Origin: CAVPJC01 sp963705155
Lineage (GTDB): Bacteria; Chloroflexota; Anaerolineae; Anaerolineales; UBA4823
Direction of reading: 5' to 3'
Length of the DNA: 64,000 bases
Assembly (NCBI GenBank): GCA_963705155.1
Contig: CAVPJC010000001.1
Location: 124,001-188,000, forward strand
Made by a program: the position numbers and the translations under genes. How positions within the stretch are numbered: position 1 is the stretch's first letter; every line of letters starts with the position of its first letter. Shown here in pieces: positions 36,599 through 46,637 of the stretch. The notes below the pieces were generated by a model, which was given only the letters and a program-made list of their open reading frames with translations, was not told the DNA's origin and did no database searches.

Positions 36599-36614
36599 CT
36601 TACCAGGCGCCTGC

Positions 36615-37601
36615 TTACATCCAGCCTCTGCGGCGGATCCACATATACATACCCACCGGCGTTATCAGCACCACCGCCAGCATCACAAAAAAAGCCGGGC
36701 GGTCTGTCCACGTCGCCAGATTTGTCACCGGTGCGAAGAAGTTCATACCAAAAAAGCCGGTAATAAACGAGATCGGCATAAACAGGGTGGTGATGATGGT
36801 AAAAGTTTTCATGATTTCATTCATGCGGTTGTTGATCACCGAGAGATAGGTATCCAACGTCCCACCCACCAGGTCACGGATGCTTTCAGCGATATCGTAC
36901 AACCGCACCAAATGATCGTAAACATCCCGGAAGTAAACCCGCGCCCGGGCATCGATCACCTGGTAATCATCGCGCGCCAGCTTGTTGAGCACCTCGCGCT
37001 GCGGGCCGATGATGCGGCGCAGGCGCAGCACAGCCCGTTTGAGCGAGAAAATTCGCTCGAGCATCTCAGGGGTGGGCCGGTTGAAGATCTGGTCTTCGGC
37101 CAGGTCGATGGCATCATCCATTTGGTCCACCACCGGCATGGCGCTCGCCACCACCTCATCCACCAGCCGGTAAAGCAGGTGGTCGGCGCCATTTTTGAGC
37201 ACGCGCTGGTCGCGCTGGCAATCAGCCCAGACTTTATCCAAGGCAGGGATGGGCATATCGTGATGGGTCACAATGTAGTTTTGACCCAGGAAGATGTCCA
37301 ATTCCAGCGTATCCAACTCTGCGCTCTTCTCAACATCAAAAACCATGGCATGCAGCACAATGTACAGGTACTCACCCCAGTCATCCAACTTGGGTACGTG
37401 GCTTTCTTGCAGGGCATCATCCACTGCCAGGGGATGGAAACCGAAGGTATCCAACAGAATAGGCGCATCATCTTCAGGAGGCGTGTTCTCAAAATCTACC
37501 CACAGCAAACCCCTGGGTTCTTTCATCAGCTGCAGGTAATCTTCCACCTTCAGTTCGGTGCGCGGGGCGTTGTCCAGCGTCATGTACAGCGAGCGCAGCA
37601 T
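36615..37601 (-). CDS. corA: CorA-family magnesium/cobalt transporter
   Basis: The large cytoplasmic domain includes RGLLWVDFENTPPEDDAPIL and FHPLAVDDALQESHVPKLDDW. The long helix leads to two C-terminal helices, the first ending in the GMN motif (GFFGMNFF) and the second FFVMLAVVLITPVGMYMWI, with a basic tail RRRGWM. This is the pentameric CorA channel architecture. Length 328 is typical. A putative MgtE or regulatory leader is not seen. Confidence 0.92.
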   Translation of the reverse strand: MLRSLYMTLDNAPRTELKVEDYLQLMKEPRGLLWVDFENTPPEDDAPILLDTFGFHPLAVDDALQESHVPKLDDWGEYLYIVLHAMVFDVEKSAELDTLELDIFLGQNYIVTHHDMPIPALDKVWADCQRDQRVLKNGADHLLYRLVDEVVASAMPVVDQMDDAIDLAEDQIFNRPTPEMLERIFSLKRAVLRLRRIIGPQREVLNKLARDDYQVIDARARVYFRDVYDHLVRLYDIAESIRDLVGGTLDTYLSVINNRMNEIMKTFTIITTLFMPISFITGFFGMNFFAPVTNLATWTDRPAFFVMLAVVLITPVGMYMWIRRRGWM

Positions 37602-37662
37602 AGCAACCTCTTTTCAGTCAGGTCCTGCCCGGCGCATGCCGGGAATTTGTGAACATTTTATT

Positions 37663-38238
37663 TCAGGCAGCGGTTTCCAGCGTAGATTTCAAGGTAGACA
37701 ACAGATCAGGATAGTCTATCGCATCAAAGTCAGTTGTGTCAATCTCCACCCGCTGCCCCGGTAGATCCAGCGGCGGCGTAGCCCCCCGCAGCAGCGCCTG
37801 GCGGAGCTCGTCTGCCAGCAGGTGATCCAGGTGACCGGGGTGGCGCTCGCCGGAAGCCGCCCTGGCCCGGAAGCGCTGCAGCAGCGTCTCACCCCGGGCG
37901 CGGCATACCACCTGAAATGGTAAGAAAGGGTATTTCTCCAACAATGCGATAAAACGCGGCGTATCCGCCTCGGCATTGAAATTGCCTTCAATGACCAGAG
38001 AGCCTCCGGCCTGAAGCTGCGCCTCCAGCACGTAAAACAGCAGATCAAAGCTCGCCAGGCTCAACCGGCGGGACCAGAGGCGCTCTCCCACACCCAGGCG
38101 CTCAAAAAGCAGCTCTTTGAAGCCGTCTTTGTGGAAAAACGGCAGGCGCAGCTCCGCCGCCAGGCGTTTGCCCAGGGTGGTCTTGCCGCTGCACGGCGGC
38201 CCGGTGACGATCAGGACGAGGGGCGGCTGCATATCCAT
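37663..38238 (-). CDS. P-loop kinase-like ATPase
   Basis: VLIVTGPPCSGKTTLGKRLA is a Walker A motif of small kinases, followed by FFHKDGFKELLF and GSLVIEGNFNAEADTPRF (a lid/substrate segment). The acidic C-terminal part has VEIDTTDFDAIDYPDLL. Such AAA_33-type proteins phosphorylate small molecules or nucleic acid ends. No closer call is possible. It stands back to back with recQ, with 53 bases between the two starts. Confidence 0.75.
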   Translation of the reverse strand: MDMQPPLVLIVTGPPCSGKTTLGKRLAAELRLPFFHKDGFKELLFERLGVGERLWSRRLSLASFDLLFYVLEAQLQAGGSLVIEGNFNAEADTPRFIALLEKYPFLPFQVVCRARGETLLQRFRARAASGERHPGHLDHLLADELRQALLRGATPPLDLPGQRVEIDTTDFDAIDYPDLLSTLKSTLETAA

Positions 38239-38255
38239 TCGGTTAATTGTACATG

Positions 38256-38285
38256 CTTACACCTTAATTGCGATAGATTTATAAT
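38256..38285 (+). promoter_or_regulatory. recQ promoter giving a leaderless or very short-leader transcript
   Basis: CTTACA (38256-38261), 18 bases, then TATAAT (38280-38285). The recQ ATG is at 38292, where transcription would be expected to begin, and no ribosome site is seen between. This suggests a leaderless mRNA. Confidence 0.55.
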
Positions 38286-38291
38286 ATCAAC

Positions 38292-40509
38292 ATGCCCTCC
38301 AGCCCAACACCCAAATCCATCCTGAAAACCGTCTTCGGTTACGACCAGTACCGCCCGCTGCAGGGTGAAATCATCGCCAATGTGCTCAAAAAGCGGGATA
38401 CGCTGGCGATCATGCCCACCGGCGGGGGCAAATCGCTGTGCTACCAGATCCCGGCCCTGATCTTCCCGGGCCTGACCGTGGTGGTCTCGCCGCTGATCGC
38501 CCTGATGAAAGACCAGGTGGAGCAGCTGCGACGCGCTGGGCGTCCCGGCGCTGTTCCTGAACAGCTCGCTTATCCATCGAAGAATACCAGGCCAACATGG
38601 CAGCGTGTGCGCAGCGGGGAGATCAAGCTGCTCTACGTGGCCCCCGAAACGCTGCTCACCCCGCGCCTGTTCAGCCTGCTGGACAGCCTGCCGCTCGACT
38701 GCCTGACCATCGACGAGGCCCACTGCATCTCCGAATGGGGCCACGATTTCCGCCCCGAATACCGCCAGCTGGTCGGCTGTGCGCCAGCGCTTCCCACAGG
38801 CCGTCTGCCTGGCGCTGACCGCCACCGCCACGCCCCGTGTGCGCCAGGATATCAAAGCCAGCCTGGGTTTCCAGGACGTCCAACGAGTTCATCGCCAGCT
38901 TCAACCGCGCCCAACCTGTTCATCGAAGTGGATCCCAAGAGCGACCCGGCCGCCCAGACCTGGCGTTTCCTGCGAGCGCTTCCCCGACCAATCCGGGCAT
39001 CATCTACTGCTTCTCGCGCAAGCAGGTGGACGACCTGGCCGGCTTCCTGGCGAGCAAGGGCTATTCCGCCCGCCCCTACCACGCCGGGCTGGAGGACGAC
39101 GACCGCAAAGAGAACCAGGAGCTGTTCATCCGCGACGATGTCCAGATCATCGTCGCCACCATCGCCTTTGGCATGGGCATCAACAAACCCAACGTGCGCT
39201 TTATCATGCATTACGACCTGCCCAAGAGCATCGAAGGCTATTACCAGGAGATCGGGCGCGCCGGGCGGGACGGCCTGCCGGCCCACTGCCTGCTGCTGTA
39301 CAGCTATGCCGATGTGGCCAAGCTGCGATACTTCATCGATCAGAAGGAAGGGACCGAGCGCCAGGTGGCCGATGCAGCACCTGCACGCCCTCATCCCGCT
39401 ATGCCGAGAGCGATGCCTGCCGGCGCGTGCCGCTGCTGGCCTATTTTGGCGAAAAGTACACCACCGAAAACTGCGCGATGTGCGATAACTGCCATGACGG
39501 TGCGACGTCACCCAGGTGGATATCACCATCCCCGCCCAGAAATTCCTCTCCTGCGTCAAGCGCACCGGCGAGCGCTTTGCCGCCACCCACATCGTCCACA
39601 TGCTGCTGGGCGTCGAAAACGAAAAAGTGCTCAAATACGGCCACCAGAACCTCTCCACCTACGGCATCGGCAAAGACCTGACCCGCAAGCAATGGCTGCA
39701 CCTGGCCGACCAGCTTGTGCAGCAGGGGCTGCTGGAGCAGGGCCATGATATGTTCCGTGTGTTGAAGCTCACGCCGCTCGCCTACGAGGCCCTCAGGAAC
39801 CGCACGCCCATCCAGGGGCTGCTGCTCGAAGAAGCCGCCCCGGCCCGTTCCAAAAAGGCAGGCGGGATCGAACACGACCGCGCCCTGTTTGACCTGCTGC
39901 GCCAGAAGCGCAAAGAGCTGGCCGACGCCGCCGGCGTGCCGCCTTATGTCATCTTCTCCGACCGCACCCTGGTGGAGATGGCGGCTTTCTACCCGATGCA
40001 GCCCGCCAGCCTGGTGAAGATCAACGGTGTGGGAAAGGTCAAACTGGAGCGTTATGGCGAGATCTTCATGGAGTTGATCCGCGGCTACTGCGCAGAGCGC
40101 GGCCTGCACGAAAAACCAAAAAGCCCGCAGCCAGCCGCCCGCCGGGCAGATGGCTCTCAACCCGCGCCACCGCATGGTGGGCGAAGCTTACAACCAGGGG
40201 GAAACGATTGAGGCGTTGATGAAGCGCTTCCAGGTGCAGCGCCTCACCATCCTCGATCACCTGGCCAAATACGCCCTGGAAGGCCACCCGCTGCGCAGCG
40301 GGGATGATTTACTCAGCCTGCTCGACCTGACCGACCGGGAACAGGCCGCCGCCCTGCAAGCCTTCGAAGCCCTGGGAACCGAGTACCTGAAACCCGTCTT
40401 CGACCAGTTGGACGGGGCGGTCAGCTACGATGACCTGAAGATCCTGCGCCTGCATTACCTCAGCCGGCGAGAAGACCGGGGCGCTCTCCCGCGGGAGAAA
40501 GCAGACTGA
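38292..40509 (+). CDS. recQ: ATP-dependent DNA helicase RecQ with HRDC and C-terminal helix-turn-helix
   Basis: Helicase motifs appear in order: FGYDQYRPLQGEII (motif 0), MPTGGGKSLCYQIPAL (I), VVSPLIALMKDQVEQL (Ia), TIDEAHCISEWGHDFRPEYR (II), ALTATATPRV (III), IIYCFSRKQVDDLAGFL (IV), VATIAFGMGINKPNVRFIMH (V), EIGRAGRDG (VI). A zinc-binding Cys region (ENCAMCDNCHDG), RQC domain, HRDC domain (RQKRKELADAAGVPPYVIF) and a final helix-turn-helix (RHRMVGEAYNQGETIEALM) follow. About eight single-base indels split the frame, more than in any neighbour, yet all motifs survive. About 739 residues, as in long bacterial RecQ proteins. Confidence 0.88.
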
Positions 40510-40554
40510 AGCATGTGCCGCTGCGAGCGCGCGCGGTCTTAGCGGCGCGGCAGC

Positions 40555-40619
40555 CCCCGCGAAAGCCGGAGATTGCTTCACCCGGCCGAAGCCGCGGCGG
40601 TAAGGCTGCCGGCGGGTGA
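40555..40619. repeat. Dispersed repeat remnant beside the IS1182 element
   Basis: CCGGAGATTGCTTCACCCGG (40567-40586) is nearly the reverse complement of the core of the repeat at 16591-16700. CCGGCGGGTGA occurs at 40609-40619 and again at 42407-42417 just beyond the IS1182 right end, so the IS may have entered a copy of this repeat. Confidence 0.5.
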
Positions 40620-40628
40620 TGGTGTTTT

Positions 40629-42407
40629 GGGGCTGTCCAAAAAGAACTGGGCAGCCCCCTTCGCGATTTAAGGAAAGTATGATTCAATAGGGGGCATGAA
40701 ATAAGAAAACCAGCCGCCCCCGTCTTCAAGCCATATACATGGCGCAACCAAGCCTGATCCCACCGAGTTGGGATGAACTGATTCCGGCCGACCACATCGT
40801 GAGAGTGGTGAACCGGGCGATCGAGAGCATCAATCTGGAACCACTGTTGAGGAAGTACAAAGGTGGTGGAACAAGCAGCTACCATCCGGCGATGTTGCTG
40901 AAGATATTGGTGTACGCCTACACACAGCGGATCTACTCGTCACGGCAGATCGCCAAGGCAATGCGAGAAAACGTAAACTTTCTGTGGTTGAGTGGTGGGA
41001 ACCAGCCGGACTTTCGGACGATCAACGACTTTCGAGGGGAGAAGATGAAAGGAGCGATCGAGGAAGTGTTCACGCTGGTACTGGAAATGCTGGTGGAAGA
41101 GGGGTATGTGAAGCTGGAGAACTACTTTGTGGATGGGACGAAGATCGAAGCGGATGCGAACCGGCACAAGGTGGTGTGGGCGAAGAGCCGGGCGAAATAC
41201 GAGGGGCGCTTGCGGGAAAAAGTGAGGGAACTGCTGAAAGAGATCGATGCGGAGAATGAAGCTGAGAATGCCGAATATGGGGACAAAGATCTGGAGGAAA
41301 TGGGCGGAAGGTGGTGGGATAGACGCGGAGAAACTGGAGAAAAAGATCGCTGAATTGAACCAACGTCTGAAAGAGCAGCCGGAAAACAAGAAGCTGGCCA
41401 AAGCGGTAAAGAAGATGGAGACGGATTACCTGCCACGGCAGAAACGGTATGAGGAGCAGGAGCGCAAACTGGCCGGGCGCAACAGCTACTCGAAGACAGA
41501 TGAAGATGCGACTTTCATGCGGATGAAAGAAGACCGGGGCGCCAAAGAGCCGCTGCCCAAACCAGCCTACAACATTCAGACTGGAACGGAAGGGCAGTTT
41601 GTGGTCGGTTTCAGCCTGCACCAACGCAGCGGAGACACGACCTGCCTGATCCCGCATCTGGAAGGGGTCAAAGCCAACCTGGCTGCGATTGCCAGGCGAA
41701 AGCCGGAATTACTTCCCAAGGGAGAAGACGAACGAGCATGCGCTGTCTACCCCGCAATATCTCGGCGGATGCTGGATACGGCAGCGAAGAGAACTATGTT
41801 TACTTGAAGAACACAAGCTGGGCAATTATGTCAAATACAATACCTTTCACCGTGAACAGCAAAAGCATCGAGACCCGAAGCTCATCCGCAAAGCCATCTT
41901 TCGATCCGAGAATTTCCCCTATGACGAACAAACCGATGATTTCACCTGCCCGGCTGGAAAGCGCCTGACCTATCGCTACACCGGGCATGAGAAGTCCGAC
42001 AATGGCTACCCGATCGAGACCCGCCATTACGAGGCAGCTGATTGTAATGCTTGCCCCTTCAAGCCTGAGTGTACCCAGGCCAAAGGCAATCGCCATATCC
42101 GCGTCAGCTTCCGCTTGCGACGCTTCCGAGAGCAAGCCAAAACCAACTTGCTTTCTGAACAAGGCAAAATTGCGGGTGCAGCGCAATGTGGAGGTCGAAA
42201 CTTTTTTCGGCCAGGTCAAACACAATATGCACTTCCGCAGATTCCATTTACGGGGGCTAGAAAAGGTGAAAACCGAGTGGGGTCTGGTTTGTATTGCCCA
42301 TAATATGCGAAAACTGGCGGGGTGATCCGCCAGTTTTTTTGTCTTTTCCCTTTTTGCCCTTTTGGGCTCTTTTTGGGGCTGTCTAGCCGTTCTTTCTAGA
42401 CAGCCCC
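40629..42407 (+). mobile_element. IS1182-type insertion sequence
   Basis: The left end GGGGCTGTCCAAAAAGAAC (40629-40647) matches the reverse complement of the right end, which reads GTTCTTTCTAGACAGCCCC up to 42407, with two mismatches. Each end also folds on itself: GGGGCTG pairs with CAGCCCC at 40651-40657 on the left, and GGGGCTGTCTAG pairs with CTAGACAGCCCC (42375-42407) on the right. The transposase fills the interior. The size of about 1.78 kb suits the family. Confidence 0.85.
40739..42325 (+). CDS. IS1182-family transposase, frame-broken
   Basis: The start QPSLIPPSWDELIPADHIVRVV and YHPAMLLKILVYAYTQRIYSSRQI are the N-terminal DUF772 region. The catalytic part has ENYFVDGTKIEADANRHK (first Asp), ADAGYGSEENYVYL (second Asp) and VEVETFFGQVKHNMHFRRFH (Glu). 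A Cys segment, CNACPFKPECT, lies between. Frame breaks occur near 41320, 41725, 41810 and 42170. The protein ends KLAG at 42325, just before the right end. Either the sequence has indels or this copy is inactive. Confidence 0.85.
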
Positions 42408-42485
42408 CGGCGGGTGAGGGCGTCCCCCGGGATTGCTGGACTTCCACCCACACATGGTATACACTATTTCAAAAGGAGTGGCCTC

Positions 42486-42937
42486 ATGGACCGGTCTCTT
42501 TCTCCGTCACGGCGGCTGCGGCGCTGACTGCCCTGCAGCCTTAATCTGCCTCTCGCCACTAAAACCGCCGAGAAGCTTGGCTCCGAGCTGCCCGCCGCAT
42601 GGGCAAGCTGTGGGGCGCCATCCGGACCCGTTTCGATGCCAAAGAAGCGGCAAAAGAAGCGCTGGCTGATCTGCTCTCCAAACCAGACAACCCGGCCTTT
42701 CAAACTAGCTTCAAGCTGCAGATGGAAAAGCTGCTTGGACAAGACGCAGATTTTGCCAGACGAATCAGGGAGCTGCTGCCTCCGGAACAGCCATCGATAT
42801 CCTATCAAGCCAGCGTTGATGGCGATGGGACGGTCGTCCAGGGGTCTCACAACAAAGTCGTCGGGGCGGGTGGCATTATGGTCGGAGGTGACGTTAATGG
42901 CGATATCATCATTGGCAACAGTAATACGTTAAAGTAA
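42486..42937 (+). CDS. Small protein with an effector-associated-type helical part and a Gly-rich repeat tail
   Basis: An AAAGGAG site (42472-42478) precedes the ATG at 42486. After early frame breaks the protein reads KTAEKLGSELPAAMGKLWGA, then FDAKEAAKEALADLLSKPDN and LQMEKLLGQDADFARRIREL, a helical bundle. The tail DGDGTVVQGSHNKVVGAGGI and MVGGDVNGDIIIGN has the glycine/valine repeat that also links the N-terminal and NTPase domains of both DGR target proteins. Such N-terminal adaptor (effector-associated) regions occur in bacterial STAND systems. Its stop (TAA 42935-42937) directly abuts the start of target gene 1. I infer an adaptor or signalling partner; no activity is shown. Confidence 0.6.
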
Positions 42938-45806
42938 ATGTCCATGGACACATTCGATGAGCAGCGCAAAATCGAAAACGCCATCCGTGCCCAGGAAGCT
43001 CTGCTTCGGCAGGACGGTTTGCTAGACGAGCAGATAAAATCGACGCTTGAACTACTTCGCGCAAGGCTGGTCAATATCCAGGCCGAGATGAAAGGCTCCG
43101 GGGCGATTGCGCAGCAAGGTAGCACTGCCCTGGGACAGCAGGCTGCCAGCGTTGGGGGCAATGTCAGCGACAGCCTGCTCAATACCGGCACGCTGAATCT
43201 ATTCTTCACCCAGTATCAAACACCCTCCGGCAAAGAGAAGCTTTCTAAATCCGACTTTGAGCGTATCCTGCGCGAGTACCTGAACTGGGTGGTGAAGGCA
43301 TACGGCAAAGCGCGGCTGTACGGGCTGGAAAGCATGCGCACCACGCGTGAACAACCCCGCCGCCAGCTTGCGGATGTCTTTGTCCCGCTCAGCCTGCGGC
43401 GTTTTTCCCCACCCCGCAGGGATGAAATTGAACAACTCGCTGAAGGGCGGAAAGGTGATCCGCTGGCATACCAGCGCGCTTACCTGCAAGCGGTGGAGAA
43501 GCGCCGTGAAGACGGCGCCGAAATTACCATAAAAAAGCTGCTCACCGTCCAAGACCGCCTGGCAGTCATCGGCAGCGCCGGCAGCGGCAAAAGCACCCTG
43601 GCAGCCTATCTGGCGGCATGCCTGGCTGGAGCCGCCCTTGCAGGCGGTGAAGCGCCATTCACGCTGCCAAAAGGGCGTAAACAACTGCTGCCGGTGGTGA
43701 TTCCATTGCGCTACTACCGCGAGTACCAGCGCATCTGCTCCGATCTCCTGGGGACCGGGTGAAAAACCCCGCGCCGGGTACCCTGGCGGGGTTGATCCCC
43801 TGGTATTTGCGCCGGCGCAGTCCGGCGCTGGAGCTTTCGGAAGATTTCTTCGACCGCATGCTGCTGGGCGGCGGCTGCCTGCTGGTGCTGGATGGGCTGG
43901 ACGAGGTTGCCAACCGCGCCGAACGCGGGCGGGTGCACGCCCAGGTGGAAAATATTGCCAACGATATCTATCCCGGAAATCTGCTCCTGGTGACCGCGCG
44001 AAAATCGGGCTACCGGGAAGACGCCGTGTTTGGTGATGATTTCGCCCGGCTGGACGTGCAACCCCTGAACGATGGACAGATAGAAGTCCTGGTGGGCAAC
44101 TGGTGCCGCCAGCTTTACCCGGAAGCTGTGGAAACACAGACCGGCGAAATCCTGGCCGCGATTGGCAACATCAACCAGCGCTATCAGAGCCAGAGCCTGC
44201 CGCCCCTGGTCAGCACACCCCTGATGACCACCATGGTGGTGAGCGTCAAATGGGGCGAGAACGAGCTGCCACGCGAGCGCGCCAGGTTGTACGAAGCCGC
44301 CGTCAAAGTCATCCTGCAAGCCCAGTATCTGGAAAATGACGAAGCCCAGCAGGAGCTGGTGAGCTGGGGCGGCGCCTGGGATGAGCGAGCGCGAATGGCT
44401 GGCAACCCTGGCCCTGAATATGCAGCATAGCGGCCGCGAGGGCGCGGTGATCCCCGAAGAACGCCTGCGGGAAATCCTTTCCAGCCTATCCGGGGATGAG
44501 CCAGGAAAAACTGGATACGTTCGTACAGGCTGTGCGCCTGCGCGGCGGGTTGTTTGAGGAGCGCGCCGAGTTGTTCCAGTTCGCCCATCTCACCTTTCAA
44601 GAATTTCTGGCGGCGCGCCTGCTGGTCAAGCAGCGGTCGGACGGCTTGAAATCCTGCGCGCCGAGCGTGCTCCGATCCCTGGTGGCGGGAAGTGTGTTTG
44701 CTGATGTATGGTTTGCCAAGGATGATTACCGCCCCTTTGCAGACCAGTACCTGGCCTGGCTCGGTTCGCTCTCGCCGGATGAACAGCGCCTGGGCGGGCT
44801 GGAGCTGGCGGCGGCGGCCATCCTTGAAATCGAGCGCCCGGCCCCGGCCTGCGCAGCGCACAGGCGGAGCGCTTACTGGATGCGATCCGGGACACCACCC
44901 GCAAGACAACCCCTGCGCTGCGGGCCCGCGCCGGGGATACGCTGGCTGCCCTGGGCGACCCGCGCTTTGACCGCGATCACTGGCGCCTGCCTCAGATGAC
45001 TGTCTGGGTTTTGTCCGCATCCCGGCCGGCACCGTTCGGATGGGCAGCGATCCAGGGCGGATCCGAATGCATATAATGATGAACAACCCCGGCATATCCT
45101 GGAGATCCTGCCTGATTACTACCTGGGGCGCTATCCGGTCACCGTGGCGCAGTATCAGGCTTTTGTCGAGCACAGCCGGTATAAAACCCGCAATGCAGAC
45201 AGCCTGGGCGGGCTATCCAATCACCCGGTCGTCTGGGTCAGTTGGCATGACGCCCTGGCCTACTGCCGCTGGCTGGATGCAAAGCTGAAGGCGATCAGCC
45301 GGGAAATGGCTGGCCAAAAGCAGATCGGAAACCGGGAACGCATTCTGGCAGTGGATTAGCTGATGGAACGCTGTCGGTTGCGCTTCCCAGCGAAGCCGAA
45401 TGGGAGAGGGCGGCGCCGCGGCGCGGACGGGCGCATCTATCCCTGGGGAGACGGCTTCGATCCGGATCAGAGCGAATACGATGATAGCAGGCATTGGTAA
45501 AACCAGTGCGGTGGGCTGCTTTCCCGGCGGCGCCAGCCCCTACGGGGTGGAAGAGATGAGCGGCAATGTCTGGGAGTGGACACGCAGCCTATAGCGAAAA
45601 ATATCCATACCCGGAAAAATGCAGGAAACTGGCCGAGCGTGAAGATTTAAAGGCCTCGGATAATCCTACCGCGTGCTGCGGGGCGGCGCTTTCAGCGATA
45701 ATGCCGGGCTCGGCGCTGCGCCTGCCGCTACAGGCACATCCCAGACCTCAGGGACAACAACCTCGGTTTTCGGGTGGTGGTCTCCCCATTTGTCTCTGGG
45801 CTCTGA
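42938..45806 (+). CDS. DGR target protein 1: NACHT-type STAND NTPase with C-terminal FGE-like variable domain
   Basis: The N-terminus is a helical region (QRKIENAIRAQEALLRQDGL) followed by the linker GSGAIAQQGSTALGQQAASV. The NTPase has DRLAVIGSAGSGKSTLAAYL (Walker A, about residue 210) and GGCLLVLDGLDEVANRAERG (Walker B with the extra acidic residue of NACHT). Helical repeats follow (LFQFAHLTFQEFLAARLLVK). The C-terminal third is an FGE/sulfatase-modifying fold: IPAGTVRMGSDPG, YYLGRYPVTVAQYQAFVEH, GRIYPWGDGFDPDQSEYDD, MSGNVWEWTRSLYSEKYPYP and RVLRGGAFSDNAG. It ends at the variable repeat with GFRVVVSPFVSGL and TGA at 45804. At least eight frame breaks interrupt it. About 955 residues, probably cytoplasmic. 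Confidence 0.8.
45670..45785 (+). repeat. DGR variable repeat 1 (VR1)
   Basis: This 116-base segment is the C-terminal coding end of target gene 1. Aligned by hand to the template repeat at 46326-46443, about 14 of 17 differences in the core fall at template A positions. Examples are AAC to TAC, CAC, ATC, GAC and CTC. The last 21 bases before the end are identical to the template. One base is missing relative to VR2, around 45711, probably an indel. Confidence 0.9.
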
Positions 45807-45866
45807 GCGTCTCTGGTTCTCTGGGGCTCTGAATCTCTATGGGGGGTTGGGGGGGCACTTCCCCCC
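45786..45866 (+). repeat. Conserved post-VR segment with G/C hairpin, copy 1
   Basis: About 80 bases after VR1 closely match 51011-51096 after VR2: GTCTCTGGGCTCTGA, CTCTGGTTCTCTGGGGCTCT and AATCTCT are shared. Both end in a G-run and C-run hairpin, here GGGGGG-CACTT-CCCCCC (ending 45866), preceded by another GGGGGG. The TR lacks this segment. Initiation of mutagenic homing in other DGRs needs VR-only downstream sequence and can use a hairpin, which is what this resembles. Confidence 0.65.
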
Positions 45867-45913
45867 GATTAACGCGTTCTTCAAATGGCAGCGTTCTTGC
45901 ATGGATCGAGTCT

Positions 45914-46262
45914 ATGACCCAGCCCGAGATGCCCATCTTCACCCGCACCTTCGACTTCCTCACCTGGCTGCTGCCGGCCACCAACCACTTCCCACGCGCC
46001 CACCGCCACACCTTCACCCAGCGCCTGCTGGACGCCGCTTTCGACCTGCGCGAGCAGCTGGAAGCGCCAACCACCGCATGGGCGAGGAGCGCCTGGCGCT
46101 GGCTCGACTGGCCGACGAAGCCCTGGACGGGTGCGCCTCTACCTGCGCCTGGCGGCGCGCTGGAACTGGCTGCAGCCGGGCAGTACCAGCACGCCGCCGG
46201 GATGGTGACCGAGATCGGCCGATTGCTGGGCGGCTGGAAGAAGGTCACACGGCAGAAGGTAA
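45914..46262 (+). CDS. avd: DGR accessory variability determinant (Avd-like)
   Basis: The protein reads MTQPEMPIFTRTFDFLTWLL, then PATNHFPRAHRHTFTQRLLD, AAFDLREQLEA, then in shifted frames RMGEERLALARLADEALD and VRLYLRLAARWNWLQPGQYQ, ending HAAGMVTEIGRLLGGWKKVT. This is the four-helix Avd family; the phrases PIFTRTFDFLTWLLP, FPRAHR and EIGRLLGGW are typical. Avd binds the reverse transcriptase and is needed for adenine-specific mutagenic cDNA synthesis. Two frame breaks lie near 46070 and 46127; the second is explained by GGG for GGGG. A TAA in the third frame at 46260-46262 is a likely stop. It lies between target gene 1 and the template repeat. Confidence 0.85.
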
Positions 46263-46325
46263 CACCGTGGCTAGATCGGCAACCGCGGTGCGGCCGCTTT
46301 GCGGGGACACGACCCAAAGACCACC

Positions 46326-46443
46326 CGTGTGCTGCGGGGCGGCGCGTTCAACAACAATGCACAGGAACGTCCGCTGCGCCTACCGCAACAGGAACAACCC
46401 GAACAACAGGAACAACAACATCGGTTTTCGGGTGGTGGTCTCC
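46326..46443 (+). repeat. DGR template repeat (TR)
   Basis: The 118-base repeat is full of AAC and AGG codon-like units (CGC AAC AGG AAC AAC CCG, then AAC AAC AGG AAC AAC AAC). That is the signature of a template in which A-to-any changes diversify two codon positions without making stops. It aligns to VR1 and VR2 from CGTGTGCTGCGG through GGTGGTCTCC. It contains one extra A (GCACAGG versus GCCAGG), which need not matter since it is not translated. It lies between avd and the reverse transcriptase gene, the standard location. Confidence 0.92.
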
Positions 46444-46576
46444 ACATTTTTCGACCTCAGCGTACTGCCGGAATTGCGCTGCGGCTGTCGGGCTTCGGCG
46501 CCGAGGCTGAAAAATGGCGGGGCCTGTTCCTGGCCGCGCCGCTGCCATTTGCAATCGCGGCCGGGCGAATAGCAAC

Positions 46577-46612
46577 CGCCCCGCGCCCTGGGGCTTCCCC
46601 TGGCGCGGGGCG
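46577..46612 (+). ncRNA. Hairpin in the TR-RT spacer of the DGR RNA
   Basis: CGCCCCGCGCC (46577-46587) pairs perfectly with GGCGCGGGGCG (46602-46612), and inside the loop CTGGGG and CCCCTG-type bases can pair further. It lies in the 194-base stretch from the end of the TR (46443) to the RT start (46638). In the Bordetella phage DGR this spacer is part of the RNA that binds RT and Avd and primes cDNA. I infer the same role; only the structure is seen. Confidence 0.6.
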
Positions 46613-46637
46613 AACCTTTCTTAGCCGAGTACTGACC

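Noticed and set aside
40609..42417. CCGGCGGGTGA as the IS1182 target duplication
   Set aside because: The right copy abuts the element but the left copy is 9 bases from the inverted repeat, so it may be part of the older dispersed repeat rather than a duplication.
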